From Wolfiporia cocos (Eukaryota > Basidiomycota > Agaricomycetes > Polyporales > Phaeolaceae), in assembly GCA_029448655.1 (NCBI GenBank), contig JACCLO010000004.1, forward strand, positions 1,302,001 to 1,366,000: 64,000 bases of DNA. Reading direction: 5' to 3'. Positions 11,265 through 21,069 of the stretch are shown here, in pieces. The notes under the pieces were generated by a model. That model saw only the letters and a program-made list of their open reading frames with translations, ran no database searches and was not told the DNA's origin. The position numbers were made by a program, and so were the translations under genes. Each line of letters begins with the position of its first letter. Position 1 is the stretch's first letter.

Positions 11265-11979
11265 TCCGGTGGTACCGACAAGGGAAAAGGTTGGGCGACA
11301 ACATCGTCATCGGGAACCACGCGGTCCGAGCCCACCGCGGAAGAACGGGCCAACTTGCTCAAGAGGAAGTGCCACTCTTGCAGCAAGACACAAGCAGAGG
11401 CACCAGGGAAGGGCTGCAACAAGCCCGTCTGGCACCAACCCAACTGGAAGCCCCGAGCAGCTACCAGTGGAGGGAACACCGGTGCCGGACCCTCACAACC
11501 GGCGCGCACCCGCCAGGCCGTCGAAGGCCCACCCGCAGAAAAAGTCCTTGGGGAAGTATCCCAGGAGGACTTCGTGCGAATGGTGGCTGCCTGGGCCAAG
11601 GAAAATCCGGAGGCTGCGAAGGAAGCCGGATTCACTCAGGTACGTCCCCTCTCTAATAATAAATTTTCAGTTCTGGAGATCGAGGAACCAGTAAATGTCT
11701 CTATTTCCGAATCTGCCTCGGAGGGTAATGAACCGGTGGATGGACTATATGGGCTAGGAACCGGGGCCCCGATATTTGATTACATATCTGTACCACGTTC
11801 AGTAGATTTGGCGCCTGGTGACGACGACGGAGCTTCAACATGCTCCGACGATTCGTTTGTAACAGCCTCAGAGGAGCCTCCCACCGGAGCTTGGCGGGAG
11901 GATAAAACCGTGCTTAATTCCTCTATTATAAACAAAGTAAACTATGTGCCAATAGACATAGACCCGGTTGTAGACTCAG
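11265..11979 (+). pseudogene. gag: D polyprotein, left half: Gag C-terminus and linker, interrupted by C
   Basis: This frame is open from 11265 to C's insertion point. It begins in a Ser/Thr-rich stretch followed by ERANLLKRKCHSC, the position where Gag proteins have a zinc knuckle, but the Cys pattern is irregular (CX2C, no canonical His), so the knuckle is degenerate or different. An acidic, Ser-rich linker follows. If C and one CTCAG copy are removed, the frame continues without a shift at 20454 into the dUTPase region, so the two halves are one coding region. The N-terminal Gag and 5' LTR of D are missing. The apparent stop near 11996 lies inside C's LTR and is an artefact of the insertion. 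Confidence 0.7.
11975..11979. repeat. Target-site duplication of C, left copy (CTCAG)
   Basis: CTCAG directly precedes C's 5' LTR and is repeated exactly after its 3' LTR (20449-20453). Five bases is the usual duplication length for Ty3/gypsy integrases. Confidence 0.93.
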
Positions 11980-12686
11980 TGTTACGGTTATTTTAATTTT
12001 TCGAATATCGACAGAACTCACCACCGGGCGAATACGATACAGGGACTTGTTGCACAACCAGCCCCCTGGCTACTCGTGATCTTACTGGGCGCATCCCCAG
12101 TTGTACTAGTCTATAGGGCTTGTTTCATCTTTGGCAGATCCAACCCTGCCACCGTTTCATGTTCATCGTTTATTAGCTGATAGATGGCGTTCAACCGCCA
12201 TCATTCCTATCTACCGTCTCAGATATATCACTCCATACTTATCAGATGTTTGGGACTATAGCGTAGATAGTATCGGTGACATCTGGGACAGACTTGACCC
12301 CTGAAACCTAGCGTAGTATAAAAACTCATGTACTTACCGTCGAGGCTCTTCAGCTCGACCTTGTTGTATAAACAAGAAGTCTTATACTCGTTCTCAAACG
12401 TAGGAAACTACGCTCAGTATTTCTCACTCGAGCAACCAAACGACTAAGTCCTCGAAGTGCACACTGACTTCTCGGACTTAGGCAAGTCTTATATTCTATT
12501 CGACTCGCACTTGAACAGATTATATCCTCTAACGCGTATTGGATATTAACCGATCTCCTAAGGACTTCACTTAGGACCCGAAGGCATCTAACGAGTATTT
12601 GCCTTGCATACGGCGACGTGCCTACGTGCAGAAGAACGATCTATATTCACGACTCGAATATACAAACGGGTATTCGACCCGTAACA
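11980..12686 (+). repeat. 5' LTR of C
   Basis: The LTR is bounded by TGTTACGG and CCGTAACA. The U5 end carries a short inverted repeat, CGGGTATTCGACCCG, just before the terminus. The element's promoter lies within it (12317-12362). Confidence 0.95.
12317..12362 (+). promoter_or_regulatory. LTR promoter: TATA box and putative RNA start of C
   Basis: TATAAAA at 12317-12323 is followed 35 nt downstream by AGCTCGACCTT (12352-12362), the exact complement of the primer site at 12688-12698. If transcription starts at or near 12352, the RNA 5' end can pair with the primer site. The motif also forms the 3' arm of a GTCGAG...CTCGAC hairpin. The start position is inferred, not shown. Confidence 0.55.
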
Positions 12687-12687
12687 G

Positions 12688-12698
12688 AAGGTCGAGCT
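12688..12698 (+). promoter_or_regulatory. Primer-binding site of C (self-priming type)
   Basis: AAGGTCGAGCT begins one base after the LTR. It does not look like the usual TGGTATCAGAGC-type complement of a tRNA 3' end. It is perfectly complementary over 11 nt to the putative RNA start in the LTR, the same number of bases described for the self-primed Tf1 element of fission yeast. Confidence 0.65.
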
Positions 12699-12732
12699 TA
12701 TCACACCCTCACCTACCACGGTGTAAGGGCAC

Positions 12733-14580
12733 ATGATATTTGGACCAGAATTCCCAGCACAACTGATTGAACTCTTGCCCGAGGACATTCAGGGAGTCTA
12801 CAGACTCAACCAATACGAGTGGACTGACACCATTGGAGCCTTCCGTAATCGCGGAGAAATTGTTGTCATCCCCAGAGAAGATAGGGCATCGAAGTGGGTA
12901 CAAGTATACCCCTCCGCAGGAACGACCGCTTGGGAAATAACGCGTGAAGCGTTCGAACGATTCGGAGAAATCCCTCCGATGTCAACCACGACGTTGACCA
13001 AAAACGAAACCGAAACCATCAACAGAACCTTCGATGCCAATGGAAATACGAATCAGCCTTCGGGCGCCACAGGAATGGCAGGAATTGAGCGCATCGGAGA
13101 TGATGGGAGAAATCCTGGAAACTTTACAGGAACAGATAACAGCCAGACCGGAGGACAGGACCCTCCAGGATTTGTATCTGCTTTTGCGCAGAGTGGGGTT
13201 GGGCCTATGGCTGGAGGAACAGACCTCTTTGGAAACCCCCCACAGAACGCACCCGGAATGGGTAGCGGAGGAAATCCGTCTTGGACTAGCCCAAGCGGAG
13301 GAATGGGAACGACAAACCCAGGAACATGGCCTTCAGGCCTATTTGGACGAACCTCCGCAGGTACAAGCGGAGGAGGACTGGGAGGAAACTTCGGACTCGG
13401 AGGAGGGAATGCCCCCCCTCCTGGAGGACTCGAAGGAGGAACCCCCGTGAACCCCGGAGGAGGAAACCCTGGAGGGAACCCAGGGAACCCCGGAGGAAAC
13501 CCAGGAAACCCGGGTGGAGGATACCCGGGAGGAGGAGGACCCCCAGGAGGACCTCCACCACCAAATGCGCCACAGCCTCAACCTCCGGCGCCGAACCCGT
13601 ATTACCGACCCCCGATGATAAAGATCAATCCCCCGGACGTATTCGATGGGGAACGATCTGACATGCAGAACTTCATAAACCAGTGCAATTCCTGGTTTAC
13701 GATGTACGAAACGTCATTTCAGAACGACGTTCAGAGAGTGATCTTTATCCTCTCTTATATTTCGAATAAGGGGAAAACGGGCCAATGGAAACAGAATTAT
13801 CACCGGGTTTATACGAACCCCCAGACGAAACGATTCTTCCCGCCTAGTCTTGCACAGTTTGATGCAGACTTCCAGAAAGCCTTCGGAGCCATCGAAGAGG
13901 TACAGAAGGCGCGGAAGAAAATCCTGGACGTAACCCAGGACAGGAAGGACATCGATGACTATATCACCGAGTTCAACAACTTGGCCGGGAAGGCCCAGTA
14001 CGATCGATACAGCGTGGACGGAAACACATTGCTCATAACCCTCTTCGAGAAAGGGTTACCTGAACATACGACCCGATACATCATTGGCGTTCGGCCGCTA
14101 CCGGCAACCATTGATGAATGGCAGTCCGCTGCCTCGTACTATGAAAATACGTACAAGATATTCTTGAAACGGGAAAAACCGTTTCTCAAGAAAAAGGCTT
14201 GGCAAGCCTCGAACCAGAATAACGGACGCACTAGTGCTCCACAGACAACCGCACCGAAAGATCCGAATGCGATGGATGTAGATCGAATGACCACCCAGGA
14301 AAGGGACGATCACATCAAGAAGGGAAAATGTTTCACCTGTCATCAGCCAGGGCATATGTTGCGAGACTGCCCGAAGAGGCCGAGGAAGCCAGCCCGCCCT
14401 AGGCGGACTACTCGAAAGACCGAAGAAGAAGAAGCCAAGCAAGAAGCTCGCATTGAAGAAGTCTCTGAGGAAGAGACTGAATACATCACCGCGAACAGAG
14501 CGGTCACAGCGATTAGGGCCCTGAAAGCCAAGAACCCCGAGCTCCTAGCACGGCTCGTAGAAGAACAGGATTTTGCCTAG
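12733..14580 (+). CDS. gag: Gag of element C
   Basis: A 615-aa structural protein with an intact frame. The start is the ATG giving MIFGPEFPAQ, conserved in E and F. Order: a conserved N-terminal domain (about 1-90), a Thr/Asn/Gly-rich stretch, a long Gly/Pro/Asn-rich linker (about 150-290) with collagen-like GGNPGNPGG repeats, the retrotransposon capsid domain (about 295-500, including FDGERSDMQNFI and CNSWFTMYETSF), a basic segment, and one zinc knuckle CFTCHQPGHMLRDC at residues 533-546. An acidic Glu-rich tail ends in QDFA. It should form cytoplasmic particles and package element RNA. The stop at 14578-14580 lies just past a TTTT run where pol is entered in the -1 frame. Confidence 0.93.
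   Translation: MIFGPEFPAQLIELLPEDIQGVYRLNQYEWTDTIGAFRNRGEIVVIPREDRASKWVQVYPSAGTTAWEITREAFERFGEIPPMSTTTLTKNETETINRTFDANGNTNQPSGATGMAGIERIGDDGRNPGNFTGTDNSQTGGQDPPGFVSAFAQSGVGPMAGGTDLFGNPPQNAPGMGSGGNPSWTSPSGGMGTTNPGTWPSGLFGRTSAGTSGGGLGGNFGLGGGNAPPPGGLEGGTPVNPGGGNPGGNPGNPGGNPGNPGGGYPGGGGPPGGPPPPNAPQPQPPAPNPYYRPPMIKINPPDVFDGERSDMQNFINQCNSWFTMYETSFQNDVQRVIFILSYISNKGKTGQWKQNYHRVYTNPQTKRFFPPSLAQFDADFQKAFGAIEEVQKARKKILDVTQDRKDIDDYITEFNNLAGKAQYDRYSVDGNTLLITLFEKGLPEHTTRYIIGVRPLPATIDEWQSAASYYENTYKIFLKREKPFLKKKAWQASNQNNGRTSAPQTTAPKDPNAMDVDRMTTQERDDHIKKGKCFTCHQPGHMLRDCPKRPRKPARPRRTTRKTEEEEAKQEARIEEVSEEETEYITANRAVTAIRALKAKNPELLARLVEEQDFA
14569..14580 (+). promoter_or_regulatory. Candidate -1 frameshift site at the gag/pol junction
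   Basis: Gag ends GAT TTT GCC TAG, and pol is open in the -1 frame from TTT TGC CTA onward. A Phe tRNA on TTT can re-pair with TTT after slipping back one base. The same 12 bases occur in F (60019-60030) and E. It is not a classical X XXY YYZ heptamer, so re-initiation or another mechanism is possible. Confidence 0.4.
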
Positions 14581-17500
14581 GAGGGAAGCCCACGGTCTTA
14601 CCCTCCGAGAAAGCAGCGCATGTAATTACCTCGTTCGAGAAGAATCGATCCCTCTTCATCCCGGTAATCATGACGCTGGCAAAACCCGTGAAGTGCAATG
14701 CACTAATCCACTCAGGAGCAATGTCGAACCTGATCCACAGCAGAGTGGTAGAAAAATACAAGGTGCCCACGCAACCCTTGAAGAACCCGATCATCGTCAA
14801 AAATGTTGACGGAACAGAAAACAAAGATGGGCGAATAGACCAAGAAGCCACCATACTACTACGATATCCGAAGACCCAGAAAACGCGAAAAGTCCGATTC
14901 CTGGTAGGATCGATCGGAACAGAGAATATGCTCCTAGGGTATGGATGGCTAAAAGACGAAAACCCCACAATCGACTGGAAGGACCAAACAGTCGATGTAC
15001 GATCAATACTAGGGGCAGAAGAAAAGAAACAAGAAGCCACGATCCAAATGGATACGGTGGAGATGGTAGTTGCCCCAGAAGGGAAAATTCCAACAAGAGG
15101 GACCCAAGAAGCTGCAGGGTATGACCTTTACGCCGCAGAAGAAACCGAGATTCCCGCCGGAGGATGGAAACTCGTCTCCACAGGAGTAAAAATGAAGATC
15201 CCGAAGGGATCGTATGGAAGGCTGGCCGGACGATCAGGCAACACCCTCAGACACGGATTGGTAGTACAAGCCGGAGTCATAGACTCGGACTACCGAGGAG
15301 ACGTCGGAGCCATCGTCTTCAACTACTCAGACAAAGCACATAGAATTATCCCGGGCATGTGAATAGCCCAGATAATTTTCGAACGGCACCTCACCCCCGA
15401 CATTATAGAGGTCGAAGACCTAGATGAAACAGAACGAGGGGAGAAAGGGTTTGGATCCACGGACCAGTCAGAAGAAACAGCGCAGCGGCTCTATACTCCC
15501 GAAGAGTACAAAGCGATCCGACGCTTCGCAAAAGATAACCCTAGGATCATAGGAAAGAAAGGGGAGACGCGAAAGAAGTTCCGAACAAAGATACAAATCA
15601 TCAACGCTGTCAGGAAAGCACTGACGAAATCCCAGGAATTCGCACAGAAAACCCCCGAACCAGAACGAACAATTGAGGAGATGGTCCCGAAACACCTACT
15701 GGACTTCGCCAAGGTGTTCAGCAAGGAGTCCGCAGCAGCGTTCCCCCCGTCAAGACCATGGGACCACGCAATCAAATTAAAACCTGATTTCGTGCCGAAA
15801 GACTGCAAAGTCTATGCACTCTCGCCTAAAGAGCAACAGGCGCTGGACGAATTCCTAAAAGAAAATTTGGCCAAGGGATTCGGATTCATAGTCCCTTCAA
15901 AATCCCCGATGGCATCACCATTCTTTTTCGTTCCAAAGAAAGGCAGCGGCCTACGACCCTGTCAAGATTATCGATATCTGAACAAAGGGACGATAAAGAA
16001 TGTCTATCCCTTGCCACTGATCTCAGAGCTCCTGGAAAAGCTAAAAGGAGCAAAGATCTTCACAAAAATGGACCTTAGAGCGGGATACAACAACGTGCGG
16101 ATCAAGAAGGGAGACGAATGGAAAGCAGCCTTCAAAACAAACCGAGGGCTGTACGAGCCCACAGTTATGTTTTTCGGACTGTGCAACGCACCCGGAACCT
16201 TTCAGGCAATGATGAATGAAATCCTGAAAGAAGAAATCCTCGAAGGATGGGTGCTTGTTTATATGGACGACATCCTCGTTTTCTCGGAAAATGAGGAAAC
16301 ACACAAAGAACGGGAACGACGGATCCTTCAGAAATTAGTGGACAACCACCTCTTTGTGAAACCCGAGAAGTGCGCCTTCGGCGTCGACAGAGTCGAATTT
16401 CTGGGGCTAGTCATCACCCCAGGAAACATTCAGATGGACCCAGCGAAACTCAATGGGATTAAAGAATGGCCAACCCCCCGAAACCTCAAAGAAGTCAGAT
16501 CCTTCCTAGGATTCGCGAACTTCTATCGAAAATTCATCGATCATTACTCGACGCACGCCCGACCCCTAGTAGACCTCACAAAAACGGTCACGGGAACAGG
16601 GTTCCAGTGGACGGATAAAGAACAGAAGGCGTTCGACTTCATGAAACAAGCATTCACGACGGCGCCCGCACTAGGAACCCCAGACAAGGAGAAACCATTC
16701 ATCCTCGAAACAGACGCATCTCAGTTCGCCACAGGAGCAGTACTGAAACAGATCGATGAAACAGGGCGCGAACGGCCGGTGGGATATCTCTCACAATCCC
16801 TGACATCTACAGAACGAAACTATGAAATCTATGATCGCGAACTACTCGGAATAGTCCGAGCATTAGAAGAATGGCGGCACCTATTGGAAGGAGCACCGCA
16901 TCGGATCTTGATCCGAAGTGATCATCAGAACCTGACGTACTGGAGAAGCGCACAGCGCCTAAATCGGCGACAAGCGAGATGGCATCTATTCCTTTCGCAA
17001 TTCGACCTGAAATTGCAGCACGTCCCCGGAAGGAAACTAGTCATGGCCGACACACTTTCCAGGTTGTACCACCTGGACGAAAGCAACGAGGACAACGAGG
17101 GAATCACCATGATTCCAGACGAACTCGTCGTCCATGCAATCCAGATCCCGATCATTGATCGAATCAAGAATGTCAACGATCGAGATGAATCTGCGGAACA
17201 GGCGATCCGTGCTCTAGGGGGCACAGGCGAATTCCCTGCGAGAACCACCGCAGATGAATGGCAACAAACGGATGGAATACTGCTCTACAGGGGCAGGATG
17301 TACGTGCCAAAAGACGAGGACCTTCGACGGGACGTCATCTCAAAATATCACGACACGATCCCGGCCGGACACCCTGGGATCTGGGGTACAACAGTACAGG
17401 TTACGACCCACTTCTGGTGGCCTGACATGAGAACAATGATAGCGGAATACGTCCGGGGCTGTGCAATCTGTCAACAGATGAAACCTGATAGGAATCCGCT

Positions 17501-19730
17501 AAAACCCCCTTTGCAACCAATACCGACACGGGAAGACGCCCTCCCCTTCTCACAGTGCTCAGTCGATTTTGTCACCGACCTGCCAAGAGTCGGAAAGTAT
17601 GACTCCATGATGGTGATTGTCGACCATGGCCTATCCAAGGCCATCTCTCTCACCCCATGCGACAAAACAATTACAAGCGAAGGGGCCGCAGAAATATTCC
17701 ATCGAAAGATATATTCACAATACGGCATCCCCCGAAAAATCATCTCAGACAGAGGACCACAATTTGCATCAAAACTATTCAGGGAATTATGCAAGCTGCA
17801 GGGAACGGAGTCAGCGATGAGTACAGCATACCATCCCCAGACAGACGGACAAACGGAAAGGATGAACCAACAGATCAAAGTATACCTTCGTATCTATTGC
17901 ATGAACGACCCTTTCCAATGGGTACAACGACTGCCTGACGTCGAATTTGCGCACAACACCAGAAGGACCGAAAACCGGCCAGCGCCACTTGAAATAATCC
18001 TAGGATACGTCCCGAGAGGATTCCCAGACTATGACAGAGTAGGGAACGTCCCGGCAGCTGTCGACAGGATCAAGAAGATCAAAGAGGCGCGAAAGATGGC
18101 ATTCATCGTGCATGAATTAGCCCAGAAAAGAATGGCAGGGCGGTTCCTCAGAGAACTGCCGAAGCTGGAGAAAGGGGATAAGGTCTGGCTCGACGCCAAG
18201 AACCTAACGATCCCCTATGAATCGAACAAACTGGCACCAAAAAGAGAAGGACCCTTCACCATCATAGAAAAGATGGGACCCACGACATACCGGCTGAAGT
18301 TACCGGCGAATTGGAAAATTCATCCGGTCTTCCACGCTGCCTTACTAAAACCATTCAAAGAAACAAGGGTGCACGGACCCAATTACCTACGGCCGCCACC
18401 GGACATCATTAAGGGGCAGGAGGAATATGAAGTCGAAGCTATCTTGGCTGACAGATGGCAAGGAAAGAAGCATCAGTACTTCGTCAAATGGAAAGGCTAT
18501 GCCACGGCCGACAATTCATGGGAAGACGAGGCGAACTTGGAGCATTCCAAGGAGTTGATAAAAAGCTACCACCGAACGCGAGTCAGAACAACCCCGACAC
18601 TCGAAAGCCGAACAGTAATAATATGTCGACGACTCGCCACCAACTCCCTCGTTGCGCCACGACCCCCCACAGCGACACGGGTCACCGGGAAGGACGACCG
18701 AGAGGTACGCCGCCGAGGAGGTACTCCCCCCAACATCTGCAGATCAGACATGCCCTCCTCTGGTACAGGGCCGAGGGACCTTTTGCTGGCCGAGCCGATG
18801 GCTGGACGGCCCTCTTCGACATCACGCAGGACCTCACCCATATCTACAGCTCGTACCAGAATATCACCGAGGACCTCGTCAGAATGGAGGGGCAGATCCG
18901 AGCGCAGAGAGAAGGACTCGAGTTACTCACCAACAGACTTATCGACAGATTGGCCGCCACCACGACGGCCCGACTACGACACGCGCTCAACGACTTCGAG
19001 GATCGCGAGCACGTTACTCCCAATCGACCCGAATACACACCGCGACCCGCCCGCTTTTTCACCCCCGACGAACGACGCCGAGTTGCAAGGCCGTTTGATT
19101 TTATGGAGGGCGATAGAGTATTATTTCCATTGCCTACCGAGACTCAGAGGGCCCGCCGAACAGGAGTTAGAGACCCGACACCACGTATTTCTGGTATGGG
19201 AGGCAACGGGAGACGTGAACCACCTGCACGCCCGACGAGCCCTAGGGCTACCCCAGCGCGACAGCGAAGAGCAAATAGCACACCGCCTATTCAACGATCT
19301 CCTTCAGTGCAGAGTATTACCCGCGAGGAGTTTGAGCGAGGTGCGAGGGAGCACGAACGAGACACCGCCTCCCTACCAACGTGGGCCGCACGAAACCTCC
19401 ACCGAGCCGCACACCACTGGAGGTACCAACATAACGAATACCTCCGCGATATCCCTTCCCTACGGGTACCAGCGAGGCCCTCACCCGAGCAGCCGTGTCG
19501 ACGATGTGGCTCCGCTAACCACTGGATCCTCGACTGCCCCGATTATATTTGCAGAGCTTGTGGGCTCAATCAACCAGGTCATCGACAGAATGAATGCCGC
19601 CAACACTTCATATGGCGAACTCCTACGACCCCGTCCCTCAGCGGGAACGGCGACATCTACAACGAACAGGACGCCGAGGCACTCTGAAGAGGGGAACTTG
19701 GAAAATTTGTCGAGGCTGACGAATGCCTAG
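14574..19730 (+). pseudogene. pol: Pol of element C: protease, dUTPase, RT, RNase H, integrase, chromodomain, with one stop
   Basis: The frame is open from the gag stop. The protease reads LIHSGAMSN: the catalytic DSG Asp is His (codon 14709-14711) where F and E have Asp. The dUTPase follows (AAGYDLYAAE about 15114, GVIDSDYRGD about 15275, RGEKGFGSTD about 15436). A TGA at 15360-15362 sits at the Arg of dUTPase motif 4 (CGA in F). The same frame continues through RT (YMDD at 16260-16271), RNase H (ETDASQF near 16710), the integrase HHCC finger (CAIC near 17461) and D,D-35-E core (SDRGPQF, TDGQTER), and a chromodomain (about 18424-18590) expected to tether integration to modified histones. The open tail to 19730 overlaps ORF3 and has no recognisable domain. 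Protease-dUTPase order distinguishes this family from D. Confidence 0.92.
18623..19687 (+). CDS. ORF3 of C: overlapping protein with two Cys/His knuckles
   Basis: A 354-aa frame in the -1 frame of pol, counted from ATG 18623 (MSTTRHQLPR); the frame is open upstream to at least 18455. It contains a helix-prone central part (about 45-115), Arg/Pro-rich segments, then CRRCGSANHWILDC (CX2CX4HX4C) and CRACGLNQPGHRQNEC (CX2CX6HX4C). It ends 54 bases before the LTR. Across the roughly 225 codons shared with E before E's frameshift, I count about 20 amino-acid differences in this frame and about 45 in the overlapping pol frame, which suggests that this frame is the selected one. Function unknown; RNA or DNA binding is inferred from the knuckles. 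Confidence 0.62.
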   Translation: MSTTRHQLPRCATTPHSDTGHREGRPRGTPPRRYSPQHLQIRHALLWYRAEGPFAGRADGWTALFDITQDLTHIYSSYQNITEDLVRMEGQIRAQREGLELLTNRLIDRLAATTTARLRHALNDFEDREHVTPNRPEYTPRPARFFTPDERRRVARPFDFMEGDRVLFPLPTETQRARRTGVRDPTPRISGMGGNGRREPPARPTSPRATPARQRRANSTPPIQRSPSVQSITREEFERGAREHERDTASLPTWAARNLHRAAHHWRYQHNEYLRDIPSLRVPARPSPEQPCRRCGSANHWILDCPDYICRACGLNQPGHRQNECRQHFIWRTPTTPSLSGNGDIYNEQDAEAL

Positions 19731-19741
19731 GGGGGAGCTGA
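19729..19741 (+). promoter_or_regulatory. Polypurine tract of C
   Basis: AGGGGGGAGCTGA abuts the 3' LTR and is conserved in position and near-conserved in sequence in B and E. Confidence 0.85.
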
Positions 19742-20448
19742 TGTTACGGTTATTTTGATTTTTCGAATATCGACAGAACTCACCACCGGGCGAATACGAT
19801 ACAGGGACTTGTTGCACAACCAGCCCCCTGGCTACTCGTGATCTTACTGGGCGCATCCCCAGTTGTACTAGTCTATAGGGCTCGTTTCATCTTTGGCAGA
19901 TCCAACCCTGCCACCGTTTCACGTTCATCGTTTATTAGCTGATAGATGGCGTTCAACCGCCATCATTCCTATCTACCGTCTCAGATATATCACTCCATAC
20001 TTATCAGATGTTTGGGACTATAGCGTAGATAGTATCGGTGACATCTGGGACAGACTTGACCCCTGAAACCTAGCGTAGTATAAAAACTCATGTACTTACC
20101 GTCGAGGCTCTTCAGCTCGACCTTGTTGTATAAACAAGAAGTCTTATACTCGTTCTCAAACGTAGGAAACTACGCTCAGTATTTCTCACTCGAGCAACCA
20201 AACGACTAAGTCCTCGAAGTGCACACTGACTTCTCGGACTTAGGCGAGTCTTATATTCTATTCGACTCGCACTTGAACAGATTATATCCTCTAACGCGTA
20301 TTGGATATTAACCGATCTCCTAAGGACTTCACTTAGGACCCGAAGGCATCTAACGAGTATTTGCCTTGCATACGGCGACGTGCCTACGTGCAGAAGAACG
20401 ATCTATATTCACGACTCGAATATACGAACGGGTATTCGACCCGTAACA
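19742..20448 (+). repeat. 3' LTR of C
   Basis: A 707-bp LTR almost identical to 11980-12686. It keeps CpG at four positions where the 5' copy has TpG or CpA, so it is closer to the original sequence. Confidence 0.95.
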
Positions 20449-20453
20449 CTCAG
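20449..20453. repeat. Target-site duplication of C, right copy (CTCAG)
   Basis: Exact repeat of 11975-11979. D's reading frame resumes at the next base. Confidence 0.93.
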
Positions 20454-21069
20454 ATGTGCAAATGGCAGACGCATCTAAGCCTACAGTCCAGAAAAAGACG
20501 GAAAAGAAAATGCGGCGTCGACGAGCCAAGCAGAAGGCTGTCACGCTCGACATATACCTAGACCACCCGTGGGCAATCCCCCCTGAGCGCAAAAGCGAAG
20601 GAGCCGTGGGTTACGATCTTCACTCTGCGGAGGAAGTCGTTATACCCAATGGGAAACGTATCGCCGTGGATACGGGCATAATGATTCGAATGCCACCCGG
20701 TGTATACGGCCGCATAGCTCCACGATCCGGACTCGCCTTGAAAGGAGTCGACGTGGAGGCCGGGGTAGTCGACGAAGACTACACCGGTTGGTTAAAAGTC
20801 ATACTGAATAATCAGACCGGAACAGACTATTCGGTCGAGTATGGGGACAGAATCGCCCAGTTCATACTCGAATGCAACATGACACCAGACACGCGCATAG
20901 TAAAAAGCATTAGGGAAACCAGACGCGGAACACAGGGGTTCGGCTCTACTGGCAAGAAACTCAGAGGGAATGTAGTGGTAATCCAGACGGGGAAACGGGG
21001 ACGGCAGATCGAAGTACCGATCACCCTCCACCGCCCTGACGGACGGACGGACGTGCCCTCTTCACAAAG
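20454..21069 (+). pseudogene. D polyprotein: dUTPase domain placed before protease
   Basis: The frame continues D's left half after C. It encodes a trimeric-type dUTPase, which hydrolyses dUTP to dUMP and would limit uracil incorporation during reverse transcription. All five motifs are visible: GYDLHSAE (about 20610), YGRIAPRSGLA (about 20706), GVVDEDYTGW (about 20764), DRIAQFILE (about 20848) and RGTQGFGST (about 20922). A basic Lys/Arg-rich segment precedes it. After the dUTPase the frame runs into a GGAC tandem run (21038-21053) where it shifts by -1 relative to the protease; loss of one GGAC unit would explain the shift. The order dUTPase-protease-RT differs from B, C, E and F. Confidence 0.85.

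Larger units (their letters stand above)
11980..20448 (+). mobile_element. Complete chromovirus C, nested in D
   Basis: An 8469-bp element with two 707-bp LTRs, primer site, gag, pol, ORF3 and polypurine tract, flanked by CTCAG duplications. I see five differences between its LTRs, all transitions; four change a CpG in the 3' LTR to TpG or CpA in the 5' LTR. It is therefore fairly recent but decaying. It is defective: a TGA in the dUTPase region and Asp-to-His in the protease active site. Confidence 0.95.

Noticed and set aside
12688..12705. Conventional tRNA primer-binding site
   Set aside because: No TGGTATCAGAGC-type sequence or other obvious tRNA 3' complement follows the LTR; the self-complementary site explains the position better.
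18591..19730. Post-chromodomain tail of C Pol as a genuine domain
   Set aside because: No motif, faster amino-acid change than the overlapping frame, and early stops in B and E. Kept only as an open extension.
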